DNA from: Bacteroidaceae bacterium
GTDB lineage: Bacteria; Bacteroidota; Bacteroidia; Bacteroidales; Bacteroidaceae
Assembly: GCA_017521285.1 (NCBI GenBank)
Contig: JAFXDG010000027.1
Span: 32,260 to 96,259, forward strand
Reading direction: 5' to 3'
Length of the DNA stretch: 64,000 nucleotides
Both the position numbers and the translations under genes were made by a program. The notes beneath the pieces were generated by a model. That model searched no databases, was not told where the DNA came from, and worked only from the letters and a program-made list of their open reading frames with translations. Below, piece after piece: positions 17,052 through 26,600 of this stretch; position 1 is the stretch's first letter; each line of letters opens with the position of its first letter.

Positions 17052-19940
17052 ATGCGACACCATTCAATCATCATTCTTTGTCTGACTGCTTTTCTGCTCA
17101 TCGGAAAGGTCGGAACAGGGTATGCCCAGTTGGTTTCGGAAGGGACGTGGAATGCTACGACAATAAACGCGACATCGTCTTCGGGTACCAAAAATCCCGT
17201 CATTAAGTTGACAGGTGATGTATCGACAAAGGGATGTATAACTGTAGCCAACGGATATACATTGACGATCGAGAATGAATCAGGTAAAGAAGTTATCATC
17301 AAACGTACAGCCAGCAGTACAACGGCTATGTTTTCTGTCAATTCGGGAGGCACTCTAATAATCAAAGGTACAAAGGATGCTCCTATTATCATTGATGGTG
17401 GAGCAGAGTTTACGTGGGCACAACAGGATGAAATGCCGTACATGACTTTGACTCCTGGCAGTGGTGGCAAAATGATTATTGCTGGAATAAATACTTCGGG
17501 CACTCTGAATCTCAGTCATGTGATCATTCAGAATGTGAATGACTATAACTCTATTGGTGGAGCTATAAATGTATCTTCATCGTCGGGAACTACTTTGACT
17601 GATTGCGTGATTCGACAATGTCGTTCTCTGTTAGGGAGTGCGATAATGATAAATGGTGGTGGAGATCCTGAAAAAAGTGCAATCAGGATAACAAACTCAA
17701 CAATAACGCAATGTATATCGGGAGGTGATTATTCAGGAGCTAATACAGGTGGCGCAATCCGGACGTATGGAACTGTAAAGTCAAGTCTGTATTTGACGAA
17801 TGTGACGATGAGTTACAATTATGCGATGCGAGAAACAAAAGAGTATAATAATACCTTAGAACATGATGCAAATGGTGCAGCTTTGTTTTGGAATGGGGCG
17901 GGTACGTCTACTACCAAATGTGTGATTGATGGATGCGCTTTTCAATATAACATATCAGAGGATAATGGAGGAGCTATAAAAGCACAAGGTTCCATTGAAT
18001 TTGTTAATAATAAAACAACAATCAGTAACAATCAAGCTCCTAATGGAGCAGGATTGTACATTGAAGGATATACAGGAGCTGCTTTGAATGGTAAATTGTG
18101 TAAAATGAATTATGATTTGAATGAATTTCTTGAAATTGCAGACAATACATCTCCTGCTTATGATTATGAAGGAAGTCATAATCCTGGAAAAGGGGCTGGT
18201 GTTCATTTTTATTTTGGTAGTGAAATGTCGTTAGCATCGAACTCAATCATCAATATTAACATGAATGGTGCAATGATTCAGAATAACAAAACAGAAGGAA
18301 AAGGAGGAATGGGTGGAGGATTATATATAGAAAATAGTACAACTACAGCATATGATATTAATGTTAATCTGAATTATGGTACAATCTCGAAAAACGAATC
18401 AACGGGAAAAGGCGGTGGAATATATATTTTGAATGAAAATGTGAATTCGTTGAATGATGAGAATTCTGGATATGAATTGACTATCGCACAAAATAAATCG
18501 ACAACTCAGGGTGGAGGTATTCATATAGAGAATGGAAGTTTTACCATGGTTGGAGGTCATATGTTGAATAATATCTCTAATACTATGGGTGGTGGAATAT
18601 CCATCAATGGAGGAAACTTTTCTTTGCAACAGGGAAAAATTAATAAAAATGAATCTCCGGTGGCAGGCGGTATCTATATGGATGGTGGCGAATTCACTAT
18701 GGAAGATGGAGAGATAGAGGGAAATATGGCGACTACAGGTAATGGCGGAGGACTTTATATTGAAAATGCTGGTAGTTTTGAGATGAAAAACGGAACAATC
18801 AGTGGGAATACAGCCAAGGCTAATGGTGGAGGTATCTGTATGTTAGATGGTGAAGTTACTATTACTGATGGTTCTATTCAAGGAAACTCCAGTCAGGCAT
18901 ACGGTGGTGGCCTTTATGTGTACAATTCTGATGCAGGAACAACCAATACGGCATCTTTCAGTGGTGGAATTATTTTGCAGAACAGTGCAACATACGGTGG
19001 TGGTGCTTGTGTGGATGGAAATATAGAATTGGCGATTACTAAAATTCAGATTGACCAGAATACAGCGATTAATGGTGGTGGAATTTGCCTGTTGAACAAT
19101 GCTGCGATGAATTTCGGTGAAGGTCTGATACGAAACAATACGGCAAAGGCTAAAACGGATGGCGAATCGTTTGGGACGGCCAAAGGTGCCATGATTGACA
19201 AATTGCATGGTGTGGGTGGCGGCATCTATCTGAATGATAATACCAGTTTGACTTTTAACTCTCCTGAAACCATGGGTCTCTATGGAAATAAGGCGGACAA
19301 TGCTGCCGATGATGTTTTTGCCAGCGGTCAAGGAACAAAGGTGACATTGCCTAAGGTAATCTATATGAATCTGACGGGTTATTCTGCTGCTAATGGAAAT
19401 CTATTTTGGGTAGAGGATTATGTTGCGGGTGATACGGAATACAGTGAAGGAACGTATATAAATAATGATAAAGATTACGTGGCAAAAAGATATCGGGTTG
19501 CATTGGCCAATTCTGAACAGGTCTATACGGTTGAGGACGGAAATTTTGATAATAAATATTTGTGTCTGACATTAGGATTCCGTGTCCTCTATGCCATCAT
19601 TAAAAAAGTTGGTTTGCGAGAGGGCGAAAGTGCCATATTTGTAGTCTCCAAGAAGAAAGAAGATGGAGAGTATTCAACGTATGCAACAATTTTGTTTAAA
19701 GGGGAAACAGGCAAAGCGGAATTGAGTAAGGAAATTACCATCTCGGCAGGTACCTGGCAGGTTGAAGAAACAGATTGGAGTTGGGGATACAAGATGAAAG
19801 CAGGTAGTAGTAAAGTTATTGTAAAAGAAAATATAGAGAAGGATGGTGAGATATTTGAATTTGAGAATGAATTTGATGCAACCGGTGATAAGCCTCTAAA
19901 ATATGATGAAAAGATAAAAGTCAATGTACTGCAGATGTAA
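17052..19940 (+). CDS. Large beta-helix adhesin-like protein of the fimbrial operon
   Basis: 962 residues. A signal peptide (1-25, ending GYAQ) has no lipobox. From about residue 150 to 740 the chain is a run of parallel-beta-helix coils with GGGI/GGGL turns and NxT/NNxA ladders (NKTEGKGGMGGGLYIENS, ENGGGLYIENAG and others), like Chlamydia Pmp or pectate-lyase-type helices. The last ~120 residues form a separate beta-sandwich-like domain (FRVLYAIIKKVGLREGESA, ISAGTWQVEETDWSWGYK) reminiscent of Cna-B folds. It is probably a surface-exposed adhesin linked to the fimbria. It lacks both a lipidation site and an obvious sorting tail, so how it reaches or stays on the surface is unclear. Confidence 0.75.
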   Translation: MRHHSIIILCLTAFLLIGKVGTGYAQLVSEGTWNATTINATSSSGTKNPVIKLTGDVSTKGCITVANGYTLTIENESGKEVIIKRTASSTTAMFSVNSGGTLIIKGTKDAPIIIDGGAEFTWAQQDEMPYMTLTPGSGGKMIIAGINTSGTLNLSHVIIQNVNDYNSIGGAINVSSSSGTTLTDCVIRQCRSLLGSAIMINGGGDPEKSAIRITNSTITQCISGGDYSGANTGGAIRTYGTVKSSLYLTNVTMSYNYAMRETKEYNNTLEHDANGAALFWNGAGTSTTKCVIDGCAFQYNISEDNGGAIKAQGSIEFVNNKTTISNNQAPNGAGLYIEGYTGAALNGKLCKMNYDLNEFLEIADNTSPAYDYEGSHNPGKGAGVHFYFGSEMSLASNSIININMNGAMIQNNKTEGKGGMGGGLYIENSTTTAYDINVNLNYGTISKNESTGKGGGIYILNENVNSLNDENSGYELTIAQNKSTTQGGGIHIENGSFTMVGGHMLNNISNTMGGGISINGGNFSLQQGKINKNESPVAGGIYMDGGEFTMEDGEIEGNMATTGNGGGLYIENAGSFEMKNGTISGNTAKANGGGICMLDGEVTITDGSIQGNSSQAYGGGLYVYNSDAGTTNTASFSGGIILQNSATYGGGACVDGNIELAITKIQIDQNTAINGGGICLLNNAAMNFGEGLIRNNTAKAKTDGESFGTAKGAMIDKLHGVGGGIYLNDNTSLTFNSPETMGLYGNKADNAADDVFASGQGTKVTLPKVIYMNLTGYSAANGNLFWVEDYVAGDTEYSEGTYINNDKDYVAKRYRVALANSEQVYTVEDGNFDNKYLCLTLGFRVLYAIIKKVGLREGESAIFVVSKKKEDGEYSTYATILFKGETGKAELSKEITISAGTWQVEETDWSWGYKMKAGSSKVIVKENIEKDGEIFEFENEFDATGDKPLKYDEKIKVNVLQM

Positions 19941-19959
19941 TGAATATAGAGTACGTACG

Positions 19960-21018
19960 ATGGAGCATTTGTTTGGCTTAGTCGTTTGTTGCACCGTTGG
20001 GGCATGGGTGCTCAATGCCTGTACCCCCACCGATGATGCTATGGGTCTGCCCGAAGCGTCGGAGGAGGTGATTGCTTTGCAGCCTGTGCTTGTGGAACAG
20101 ACTCGTGTACAGTTGTTTGAACCGGGTACAAACAATAACTTCTATGATACGGGTAAAGGGGGAGGCGAGTTTAACGTGAATGCCTATTACGACGGTACGG
20201 AATTGAAGTACATCAGCAATGGACGTGTATGGTATCGTGAAGAGGACAAGAATTGGATAAATTTGGCTGAGAACGGTGGGGTGACAGATTACTATTGGCC
20301 TAATGTAGGTGCGCTCAACTTCTTTGCCTATATGCCGAGCACAAAGTTTATGGCCGAACATACGGATAAGAAAACGTATGTGACTGTCGGAGGATATACC
20401 CATGCCAATGGCCAACAGTTCTCATGCAGTTTGCCCAACAGCAATGCCGATTATGACAATATGCAGGAGTTCATCTATGCATACACACCGGGGGAAAAGA
20501 AGAAGTCCGAGAAGGTAAAGCTGACGTTTGTTCATCCCTTTTCCTTGGTTTGCTTCCAGTTAGGTTCCGGCTCTTATCGTATGACGGTTAATAGCATTAC
20601 GTTCGGAAATATTTATCAGAACGGAACCTTCTCTACTGGGCAAACGGGTACGGCTGGGGGTATCGGTACGTGGACACCCACGGGGACAGGAAATACTTAT
20701 ACAGCCACTATCAACAAGCGAATCCCTGTGGATGTGAACTACAATACGATTTTTGGCGGACCGTTTATTGTGATGCCGCAGGATTTGAAGTCTGTTAGTC
20801 TGGCAATGAATTTTCAAAGGGCAGACGTGGAGTCTGGAAGTGGAATAGAAGAAAAAACTGTAGAGTCTTTGGCAACAATCGATATTCCCAAGTGGGAGCC
20901 GGGTAAGCGGTACACTTATACTCTTATGCACGGAGACAATAATGAAGAGATTTACTTCAATGTGAAGGTTGTGGATTGGGATGTTGTGGATTATAGAAAC
21001 GAAATAGATGTGGAGTAA
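19960..21018 (+). CDS. Fimbrillin family lipoprotein (shares signal peptide with the gene at 15534)
   Basis: 352 residues from the ATG at 19960, chosen because it aligns exactly with the start of the duplicated leader; an upstream ATG at 19924 would overlap the previous gene by 17 bp. Lipobox LNAC (Cys21). Mature sequence carries the fimbrillin pattern: DYYWPNVGALNFFAYMPS, KLTFVHPFSLVCFQLGSG and the late strand IPKWEPGKRYTYTLMHGD, followed by a short terminal strand NVKVVDWDVVDY. About the length of a shaft-type subunit, so it may be an alternative or minor pilin. Beyond the leader it is only family-level similar to the 15534 product. Confidence 0.85.
   Translation: MEHLFGLVVCCTVGAWVLNACTPTDDAMGLPEASEEVIALQPVLVEQTRVQLFEPGTNNNFYDTGKGGGEFNVNAYYDGTELKYISNGRVWYREEDKNWINLAENGGVTDYYWPNVGALNFFAYMPSTKFMAEHTDKKTYVTVGGYTHANGQQFSCSLPNSNADYDNMQEFIYAYTPGEKKKSEKVKLTFVHPFSLVCFQLGSGSYRMTVNSITFGNIYQNGTFSTGQTGTAGGIGTWTPTGTGNTYTATINKRIPVDVNYNTIFGGPFIVMPQDLKSVSLAMNFQRADVESGSGIEEKTVESLATIDIPKWEPGKRYTYTLMHGDNNEEIYFNVKVVDWDVVDYRNEIDVE
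19964..20066 (+). repeat. Duplicated signal-peptide cassette, copy 2
   Basis: Partner of 15538-15640, 4,426 bp apart in direct orientation. Recombination between the copies would delete the 15534 and 17052 genes and leave an intact fused fimbrillin gene in frame. Confidence 0.9.
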
Positions 21019-21022
21019 GCTG

Positions 21023-22129
21023 ATGAAAAAAAGAAGATGTCACATAGCAGTATTGTATGCCGTTGTATGCACCGCTTTGTTATTCTCTTGCAAAGACGAC
21101 AAGGTGGATGCGGATGTCTTTGCCGACCGCTGCATCTATTTGCGGGCAACAGTGGAGAGTGCAGAAGCGACTACCCGGTTGCCTTTCCCCGTTGATTACC
21201 AACCCAACAGAGAACGCCCGCTTGATGTAGCTATATGGGCATCGACGACTCAGAATAAGTTTACTCACACAGATGGAGCCAATGGAAAGAACGGTACCGT
21301 TGCCCTCCACACGAGTGCTCATTTTACTAATAGCAAAGAGCAGTTGCTGGATGATGCGGTTTATCCCAAAGCATCAAATGCAGCAGAAAATGCCGTTTAT
21401 TTCATAGGATTGCATCCGAAAACCGGATGGAGTACTACAGATGGAGCCCAAGCTACACATGCATCTGCCATCGACGGAAAGACCGATGTGATGTTTGCTC
21501 CGCAGATTTCGGGAAGATACGGAGGGAATACTACGGGTGACAAATGGCCGACATTTGAATTTCATCATCTTCTCACCTGGTTGCGCATCCAGATGGTAGC
21601 CGAGAATGAAGAGGTCAGAGATGCGTGGGGCAAAGTAACGGACCTGACCATCAAATCTCTTAGGGGTGTCAATATTGATTTGAGTGAAGAATATAATTCT
21701 GCAACATGTGTCACGTTTACGGGGGAGGAAACGGACTTGAGTTTCTATCAGACGGAAACGGATGAAGTTTTCCCATCCTCTGAAGGTTATGAATTGAAAG
21801 CCCCGTATGATGCTGATGCTAAATGGGAAGACTATATCGAAGAGGTGGCATACGTGCTCTGTGCCCCAGTGGATGCAACTGAAAAGGATACAGAGACCGG
21901 GAATAAGACAACGGAATACACCCTTCATGTCGAGACAGAGAAGCGCAATGTGAATGTGAACGTGGATTTGATGGAGAGCGCGGGTAAGCACTTTACCGGC
22001 CCGACCATGAACAAGCAGTTCACTTTGTTGCTGAAGTTCAAGATGGGTGACAACATTTCAATCATGGCTCTGCCCACAGATTGGCAGACAGGCGGAATCA
22101 GTAGTGGTGAATTAGAGGAGACAGAATGA
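21023..22129 (+). CDS. Fimbrillin family lipoprotein
   Basis: 368 residues from the ATG at 21023 (the frame is open from 21008, but that start overlaps the previous stop). Lipobox LFSC, Cys23. The motif CIYLRATVESAEATTRLPF is followed by VYFIGLHPKTGWS, DVMFAPQISGRYGG and FEFHHLLTWLRIQM, the conserved core of Mfa-like fimbrillins. It closely parallels the next gene in domain pattern (GxxPxxGW, TDVMFAxQxxG, FxHxLxWLxI), implying tandem duplication within the operon. It is 4 bp from the upstream stop and overlaps the next ATG by 4 bp. A minor or accessory subunit is likely. Confidence 0.82.
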   Translation: MKKRRCHIAVLYAVVCTALLFSCKDDKVDADVFADRCIYLRATVESAEATTRLPFPVDYQPNRERPLDVAIWASTTQNKFTHTDGANGKNGTVALHTSAHFTNSKEQLLDDAVYPKASNAAENAVYFIGLHPKTGWSTTDGAQATHASAIDGKTDVMFAPQISGRYGGNTTGDKWPTFEFHHLLTWLRIQMVAENEEVRDAWGKVTDLTIKSLRGVNIDLSEEYNSATCVTFTGEETDLSFYQTETDEVFPSSEGYELKAPYDADAKWEDYIEEVAYVLCAPVDATEKDTETGNKTTEYTLHVETEKRNVNVNVDLMESAGKHFTGPTMNKQFTLLLKFKMGDNISIMALPTDWQTGGISSGELEETE

Positions 22130-23118
22130 AGATGAAAAGAAAATTATACCTTATTATATATGTGGCCGTCTGTGCTGTTGTATGGGCAGCCTGTACGGAC
22201 GAACGGACAGAGGCGTATGCCGGTGATGACGCTTGCATTCGTCTGGGGGCTTCGGTGGTCGGCATCGAATCTGCCACACGTGTTGCATCTGCATCGGTAT
22301 ATGAAGGTTCCTCTCCCTCATCGGATCGTCCTTTTGAGGCTGATGTCTGCTTTTCCAATACAAATGGTGAGTATGGAACTGACGGAGTGGAACCCACTTA
22401 TGTACCGTGTCGTACACAGATGACGTTTGATGGCTCGTTGGTATATGCCAAAACTTCCGATGGTGCTAACTTGAAGTATGCAACTACGGGAGACAATCCT
22501 CCTTCTGTCTATTGCGTAGGCTTTTATCCACAAGACAAATGGACGATTGCTGTTGACAAAAAAAGTGCCACAGCCGCTATTGACGGCAGTACCGATCTGA
22601 TGTTTGCCTCTCAGCAAACCGGTTCATGGAGCAATCCGTTGAAGGAACTGCCATTCAACCACATGCTTGCTTGGCTGAAGGTCTGCATCTGTGCCACATC
22701 GCAAGAGGCTCCTGCCGCATGGGGAGAAATACAGAGCATTTCAATCAATAGTGCAGACGGCCTCAGCGTAAACTTAGGGACAGGGACGGTAACATATAAT
22801 ACTTCAACCTCTGATATTGTGGCTGTAGAGAATAAGACATTGCACACCACTATGCAAGAGGTCGGTTCGGTGCTGTGTGCTCCGGCAACGGAATATACGC
22901 TGACAATTGTGACGGCCAATGCTGGAACACGGACAAAAAAACTGCAACTTACCGATTGGGAGGGAAATAATATTGCAAAGGAAGAAGATGTGAAGGGCAA
23001 ACTCTTTATCCTGTCGCTTTACTTCAATGAGTTCGATGTGGTGGAAGGTGTATGCACCCTGAATGCATGGAACAATCAGGATGAGGATTTGTATCTGGAT
23101 AGACCTGCAACTCCTTAA
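22126..23118 (+). CDS. Fimbrillin family lipoprotein, paralogue of the preceding gene
   Basis: 330 residues. Lipobox WAAC, Cys23. The mature chain shows CIRLGASVVGIESATRVAS, YCVGFYPQDKWTI, TDLMFASQQTGSW and LPFNHMLAWLKVCIC, matching its upstream neighbour block for block but shorter, chiefly in the C-terminal half. Its start overlaps the previous stop (ATGA), so the two are translationally coupled. The pair probably supplies accessory subunits that link the shaft with the adhesin encoded next. Confidence 0.82.
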   Translation: MKMKRKLYLIIYVAVCAVVWAACTDERTEAYAGDDACIRLGASVVGIESATRVASASVYEGSSPSSDRPFEADVCFSNTNGEYGTDGVEPTYVPCRTQMTFDGSLVYAKTSDGANLKYATTGDNPPSVYCVGFYPQDKWTIAVDKKSATAAIDGSTDLMFASQQTGSWSNPLKELPFNHMLAWLKVCICATSQEAPAAWGEIQSISINSADGLSVNLGTGTVTYNTSTSDIVAVENKTLHTTMQEVGSVLCAPATEYTLTIVTANAGTRTKKLQLTDWEGNNIAKEEDVKGKLFILSLYFNEFDVVEGVCTLNAWNNQDEDLYLDRPATP

Positions 23119-23154
23119 CTGTGGTAATGATTATATATTGTAAGTAATAACATA

Positions 23155-26100
23155 ATGCCAATTGACAGGAATATACATAAGAAGAATGGTTTCATCATAG
23201 TACTAATGGCTGTGATGGGGATGTTTACAAGTTGTACGGATGACACGGGCATCGAGGCTCCGCGTCCGTCGGATGTCATTTGCTTCTCGGCCAGCCTGGG
23301 AAACGATTCGCCTACGGTCTCTACGCGCAGCACAGCTGGTCACCTCAGCATTGTGGAAGAGGAATGGCGGTTGGAGGGACAGCCAGCAGATACAGCCCGT
23401 ACCCGCGCCACACTGACCACTTCGTTGGAGGGGGAGGCTGGTGTGATTGCATACACCGATGGAGGCTCTGTTATCGGTGAATTGAATAACAGGTCATTCT
23501 CTTTCAGTAGCGATGAGCTGACTTCAACGGACAGCCCTGTCTATTGGAAGGATATTGTGACCGGACTTGCTTCGATGGATGTGTATGCCTACGCGCCTTA
23601 CGAGTTGAAGGAGACAATCAAAGGAAAATCATTCACATACACCATACCCGATGCGGTAGCTGACCAACGGGACATCATCGTCGCCAAAAGCACGGTGGCA
23701 AACAGTGGCTTCCGCAAGACCATCCCCCTGACCTTTACCCACGCCTTGACAGCTGTCCGCTTCAGATACGGTTCGGATATTACTGCCGGCGATGTAGAGT
23801 CCATCACCCTAAGTGGTGTTCACAATAGTGGAAGCTACACCATCGGTGAAGGGTGGAGCGGGCAGTCTCATTCGGAAGATGTATCTTACACCGTTACGGC
23901 CGGTGAGCTTCTGATGCTGATGCCGCAGACATTGCCCGATGATGCAAAGGTGACACTGACGTTTAAAGACAACACAACTCCTGCCATCAGTGCCAGTCTG
24001 AAAGGTCAGAAGTGGGAAGAAGGCAAGTTGGTTACCTATACGTTGCATAAGAGCACCCAACCGGGGTATATCTATTTGGACTTGGCGGCCGGGAATGTGA
24101 CAATCAATGCAACGACTTATTCGGGAGCGAGATATGAAAAGACAGGTGAAGAGAGTCTTGTGTTAGTCACAAAAACAAATGCATCATACAAAGCCAGTGA
24201 AGACGTTGTTTTCTATGTCTATCAATCTACCGAAACCACCCGAAAGGCAGGAAAGGGTATCATACAAGATGGGAAATTTATATCTCCGGGTTATGACCAA
24301 GTTAAGCATGAGACCCAACTTTGGCGTGATTACATTACAAACAACACAGATGTGGATGCTGTCATTGAAAATTGGGTGACAGATGCAGGGACTGCGGGAA
24401 GAAAGGGTACAACGAATCGTATCCAGGTGAATGCAGCCGCCAACACTTCATATAAACTGATAATTGATGATGTATATTCTACTTTTCAAACACAAAGTCA
24501 AAGTAGGAAAGATGGGGGGATAGCGTTTGAGCCTGAAACTCTAAACAAATGTACCTTGACTGTTAATACAATCGGCGACAGTCGTTTAGGGAATATTCAT
24601 TATTATAATAAAACAAATAATGGTTCTAAACTGATTTTTGAAGGTGAAGGTTCTCTGACTGTAGCTGATGTAAATAACAATAAACAGAAGTGCAGTGACG
24701 GGCTTTATAATGGTACAGGTTATTATAGTAATCATTATTGTTCTGCCATAGGGGGAAATGATGATGGTATACGTGAAGTATGCTATGGAATTATTATCAA
24801 TAGTGGTGTCTTATTTGCTGGTTCTACAGTTGCTGAGAATTGTAGCGCCATCGGCGGAGGAGGAAACGGCCTTGGTGAAGTGACAATCAATGGTGGTGTA
24901 GTCACAGCAGTTGCTGCTACTACAGGTACTGCCATTGGTGGAGGCATTGGATTCAGTTCCTTAGGAGGTAAAGGTATTGTTACAATCACTGGTGGTAATG
25001 TATATGCATATAATTTAGACAACAAGAGAGGAATTCCAAGTTCTGCTATTGGTGGTGCAGGTTCAAGTTCCAGTGACGGAACAGAAGGAACGGTCAATAT
25101 CTCTGGCGGGTATGTTTATGCTTATTCCGCTTTAGGAACAGCTATAGGGGGAGGTAGTAGCAGAACCCTTAAAGGGGGTGATGCCGAGGTTAATATAACT
25201 GGTGGTACAGTCATTGCTAAAAGTGGAAAGGGTGCAGGTATCGGTGGTGGTAGTGCTTGTACTGGAGGTAATGCTTCTGCAAAATATAATGGTGGAACGG
25301 CTACAATAACCATTAGCGGTGATCCCATTATTCGTACCGGCTCTGTGGGTGGTGGCAGTACGGGTGCAGGAAATGGAAAAATCGGTTCCGCTAATATTAC
25401 CATTGGAGGCGGAGATATTCAAGCGCAATTTATTTTGGCAGCCGGTGCTAAAGCTGATCCTGAATTTACCATGACAGGTGGTACAATTCGTAATAGTAGC
25501 ACAGCCGATACAGTGTATTTGCATGTACAAAAACAAGGTGGAGCCGTCTGGCTGGAAGACGGGAAATGTAAAATCAGTGGTGGAACCATTGAAAACTGTA
25601 CGGCCACAGAAGGTGGAGCTGTCTATATTGCGGGAATCGATAATCCGACTTTCACTATGATAGGAGGCACCATTAGCAATTGTACTTCTAAAGCAGGCAA
25701 TGGTGGAGCCGTCTATTTGGAAGGAGGAACCGTGACATTGAGCGGTGGAATCATTCGTGATAATCTTGCACAAGGTGGTAACGGTGGCGGAATCTATATC
25801 AAAGAAGGTAGCTTTAAGATGGACGGAATAGACGCGCTCATTACAAATAATTCTGCCATACTCCGAGGTGGTAAAGGTGGTGACGGTGGCGGACTGTACG
25901 TTACCTCTGAAGAAAAAGATGTAACGGTGGATATCCTTTCTGGAACTATTACCCAAAACTCCTCTGACCATTGGGGTGGTGGTGTGTGCGTGGATATGTC
26001 GGGCACCGAGCAGGCGGCTAAGGTTACTGTAGGTACAAGCGGGGAAACAGACCCGGCTATTTCAGGAAACCATACCTTATTGAGTGGCGGCGGCTTCTAT

Positions 26101-26460
26101 GTAAGTGGAAAAAAGGCCAACATCATCATTAATGGCGGAAACATTGACGGGAACAGCACTTCTGCATACGTGCCTAATGTGAATGTGGCCAACGAGGGTG
26201 GTATGGTGACGTTGAATGGAGGAAATGTATCGCACAAAGTAGTGACATTCTATGCAAACGATGGCACAGATACTTCAAAGACTCAGAAAATCGTAACGGC
26301 CACCAATAGCCTGTTGGTAGCCCCTGAATTTGGACGTACCGGTTACAGATTGGCTGGTTGGAACACCCGTGCCGATGGCAGAGGAGCATCATATACCGAT
26401 GGGCAGACCATGAACATTACGGCTGACCTCACACTGTATGCCCAGTGGGAATTACAATAA
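23155..26460 (+). CDS. Fimbrillin-beta-helix fusion lipoprotein (probable tip adhesin)
   Basis: 1,101 residues. Lipobox FTSC (Cys27). Residues ~30-300 are a fimbrillin-like domain (LTFTHALTAVRFRYGSDI, LMLMPQTLPDDAKVTLTF, WEEGKLVTYTLHKS). After a linker of about 200 residues, Gly-rich coils (AIGGGGNGLGEV, GGAVYLEGGTVTLSGG and others) form a long beta-helix at about 550-1020. The final ~75 residues are a Listeria-Bacteroides (InlB B) repeat: VVTFYANDG, GRTGYRLAGWNTRADG, ending LTLYAQWELQ. A polymerisation-type domain joined to a beta-helix and a beta-grasp repeat fits a pilus-tip adhesin. Strong hairpins follow, so it is the last gene of the operon. Confidence 0.82.
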   Translation: MPIDRNIHKKNGFIIVLMAVMGMFTSCTDDTGIEAPRPSDVICFSASLGNDSPTVSTRSTAGHLSIVEEEWRLEGQPADTARTRATLTTSLEGEAGVIAYTDGGSVIGELNNRSFSFSSDELTSTDSPVYWKDIVTGLASMDVYAYAPYELKETIKGKSFTYTIPDAVADQRDIIVAKSTVANSGFRKTIPLTFTHALTAVRFRYGSDITAGDVESITLSGVHNSGSYTIGEGWSGQSHSEDVSYTVTAGELLMLMPQTLPDDAKVTLTFKDNTTPAISASLKGQKWEEGKLVTYTLHKSTQPGYIYLDLAAGNVTINATTYSGARYEKTGEESLVLVTKTNASYKASEDVVFYVYQSTETTRKAGKGIIQDGKFISPGYDQVKHETQLWRDYITNNTDVDAVIENWVTDAGTAGRKGTTNRIQVNAAANTSYKLIIDDVYSTFQTQSQSRKDGGIAFEPETLNKCTLTVNTIGDSRLGNIHYYNKTNNGSKLIFEGEGSLTVADVNNNKQKCSDGLYNGTGYYSNHYCSAIGGNDDGIREVCYGIIINSGVLFAGSTVAENCSAIGGGGNGLGEVTINGGVVTAVAATTGTAIGGGIGFSSLGGKGIVTITGGNVYAYNLDNKRGIPSSAIGGAGSSSSDGTEGTVNISGGYVYAYSALGTAIGGGSSRTLKGGDAEVNITGGTVIAKSGKGAGIGGGSACTGGNASAKYNGGTATITISGDPIIRTGSVGGGSTGAGNGKIGSANITIGGGDIQAQFILAAGAKADPEFTMTGGTIRNSSTADTVYLHVQKQGGAVWLEDGKCKISGGTIENCTATEGGAVYIAGIDNPTFTMIGGTISNCTSKAGNGGAVYLEGGTVTLSGGIIRDNLAQGGNGGGIYIKEGSFKMDGIDALITNNSAILRGGKGGDGGGLYVTSEEKDVTVDILSGTITQNSSDHWGGGVCVDMSGTEQAAKVTVGTSGETDPAISGNHTLLSGGGFYVSGKKANIIINGGNIDGNSTSAYVPNVNVANEGGMVTLNGGNVSHKVVTFYANDGTDTSKTQKIVTATNSLLVAPEFGRTGYRLAGWNTRADGRGASYTDGQTMNITADLTLYAQWELQ

Positions 26461-26478
26461 TAATGAAAGACATTGAAC

Positions 26479-26510
26479 ATTACCATTCTTTCAATCGAAC
26501 GAATGGTAAT
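26479..26510. terminator. Terminator hairpin at the end of the fimbrial operon
   Basis: Perfect 10-bp stem ATTACCATTC / GAATGGTAAT with a 12-nt loop, followed by a T-rich stretch on the plus strand. Confidence 0.7.
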
Positions 26511-26525
26511 CTTTGGTTTAAAACA

Positions 26526-26577
26526 ATACGGACGTTAACCGCTGAAGATTTGAATCTTTCGCGCTTAACGTCCGTAT
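26526..26577. terminator. Second hairpin between convergent transcripts
   Basis: Perfect 13-bp outer stem ATACGGACGTTAA / TTAACGTCCGTAT with further pairing in the loop. It lies 24 bp beyond the minus-strand HIT gene stop and can act in both directions. Confidence 0.7.
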
Positions 26578-26600
26578 GTTAAAACACAAGGGATAGGTCC

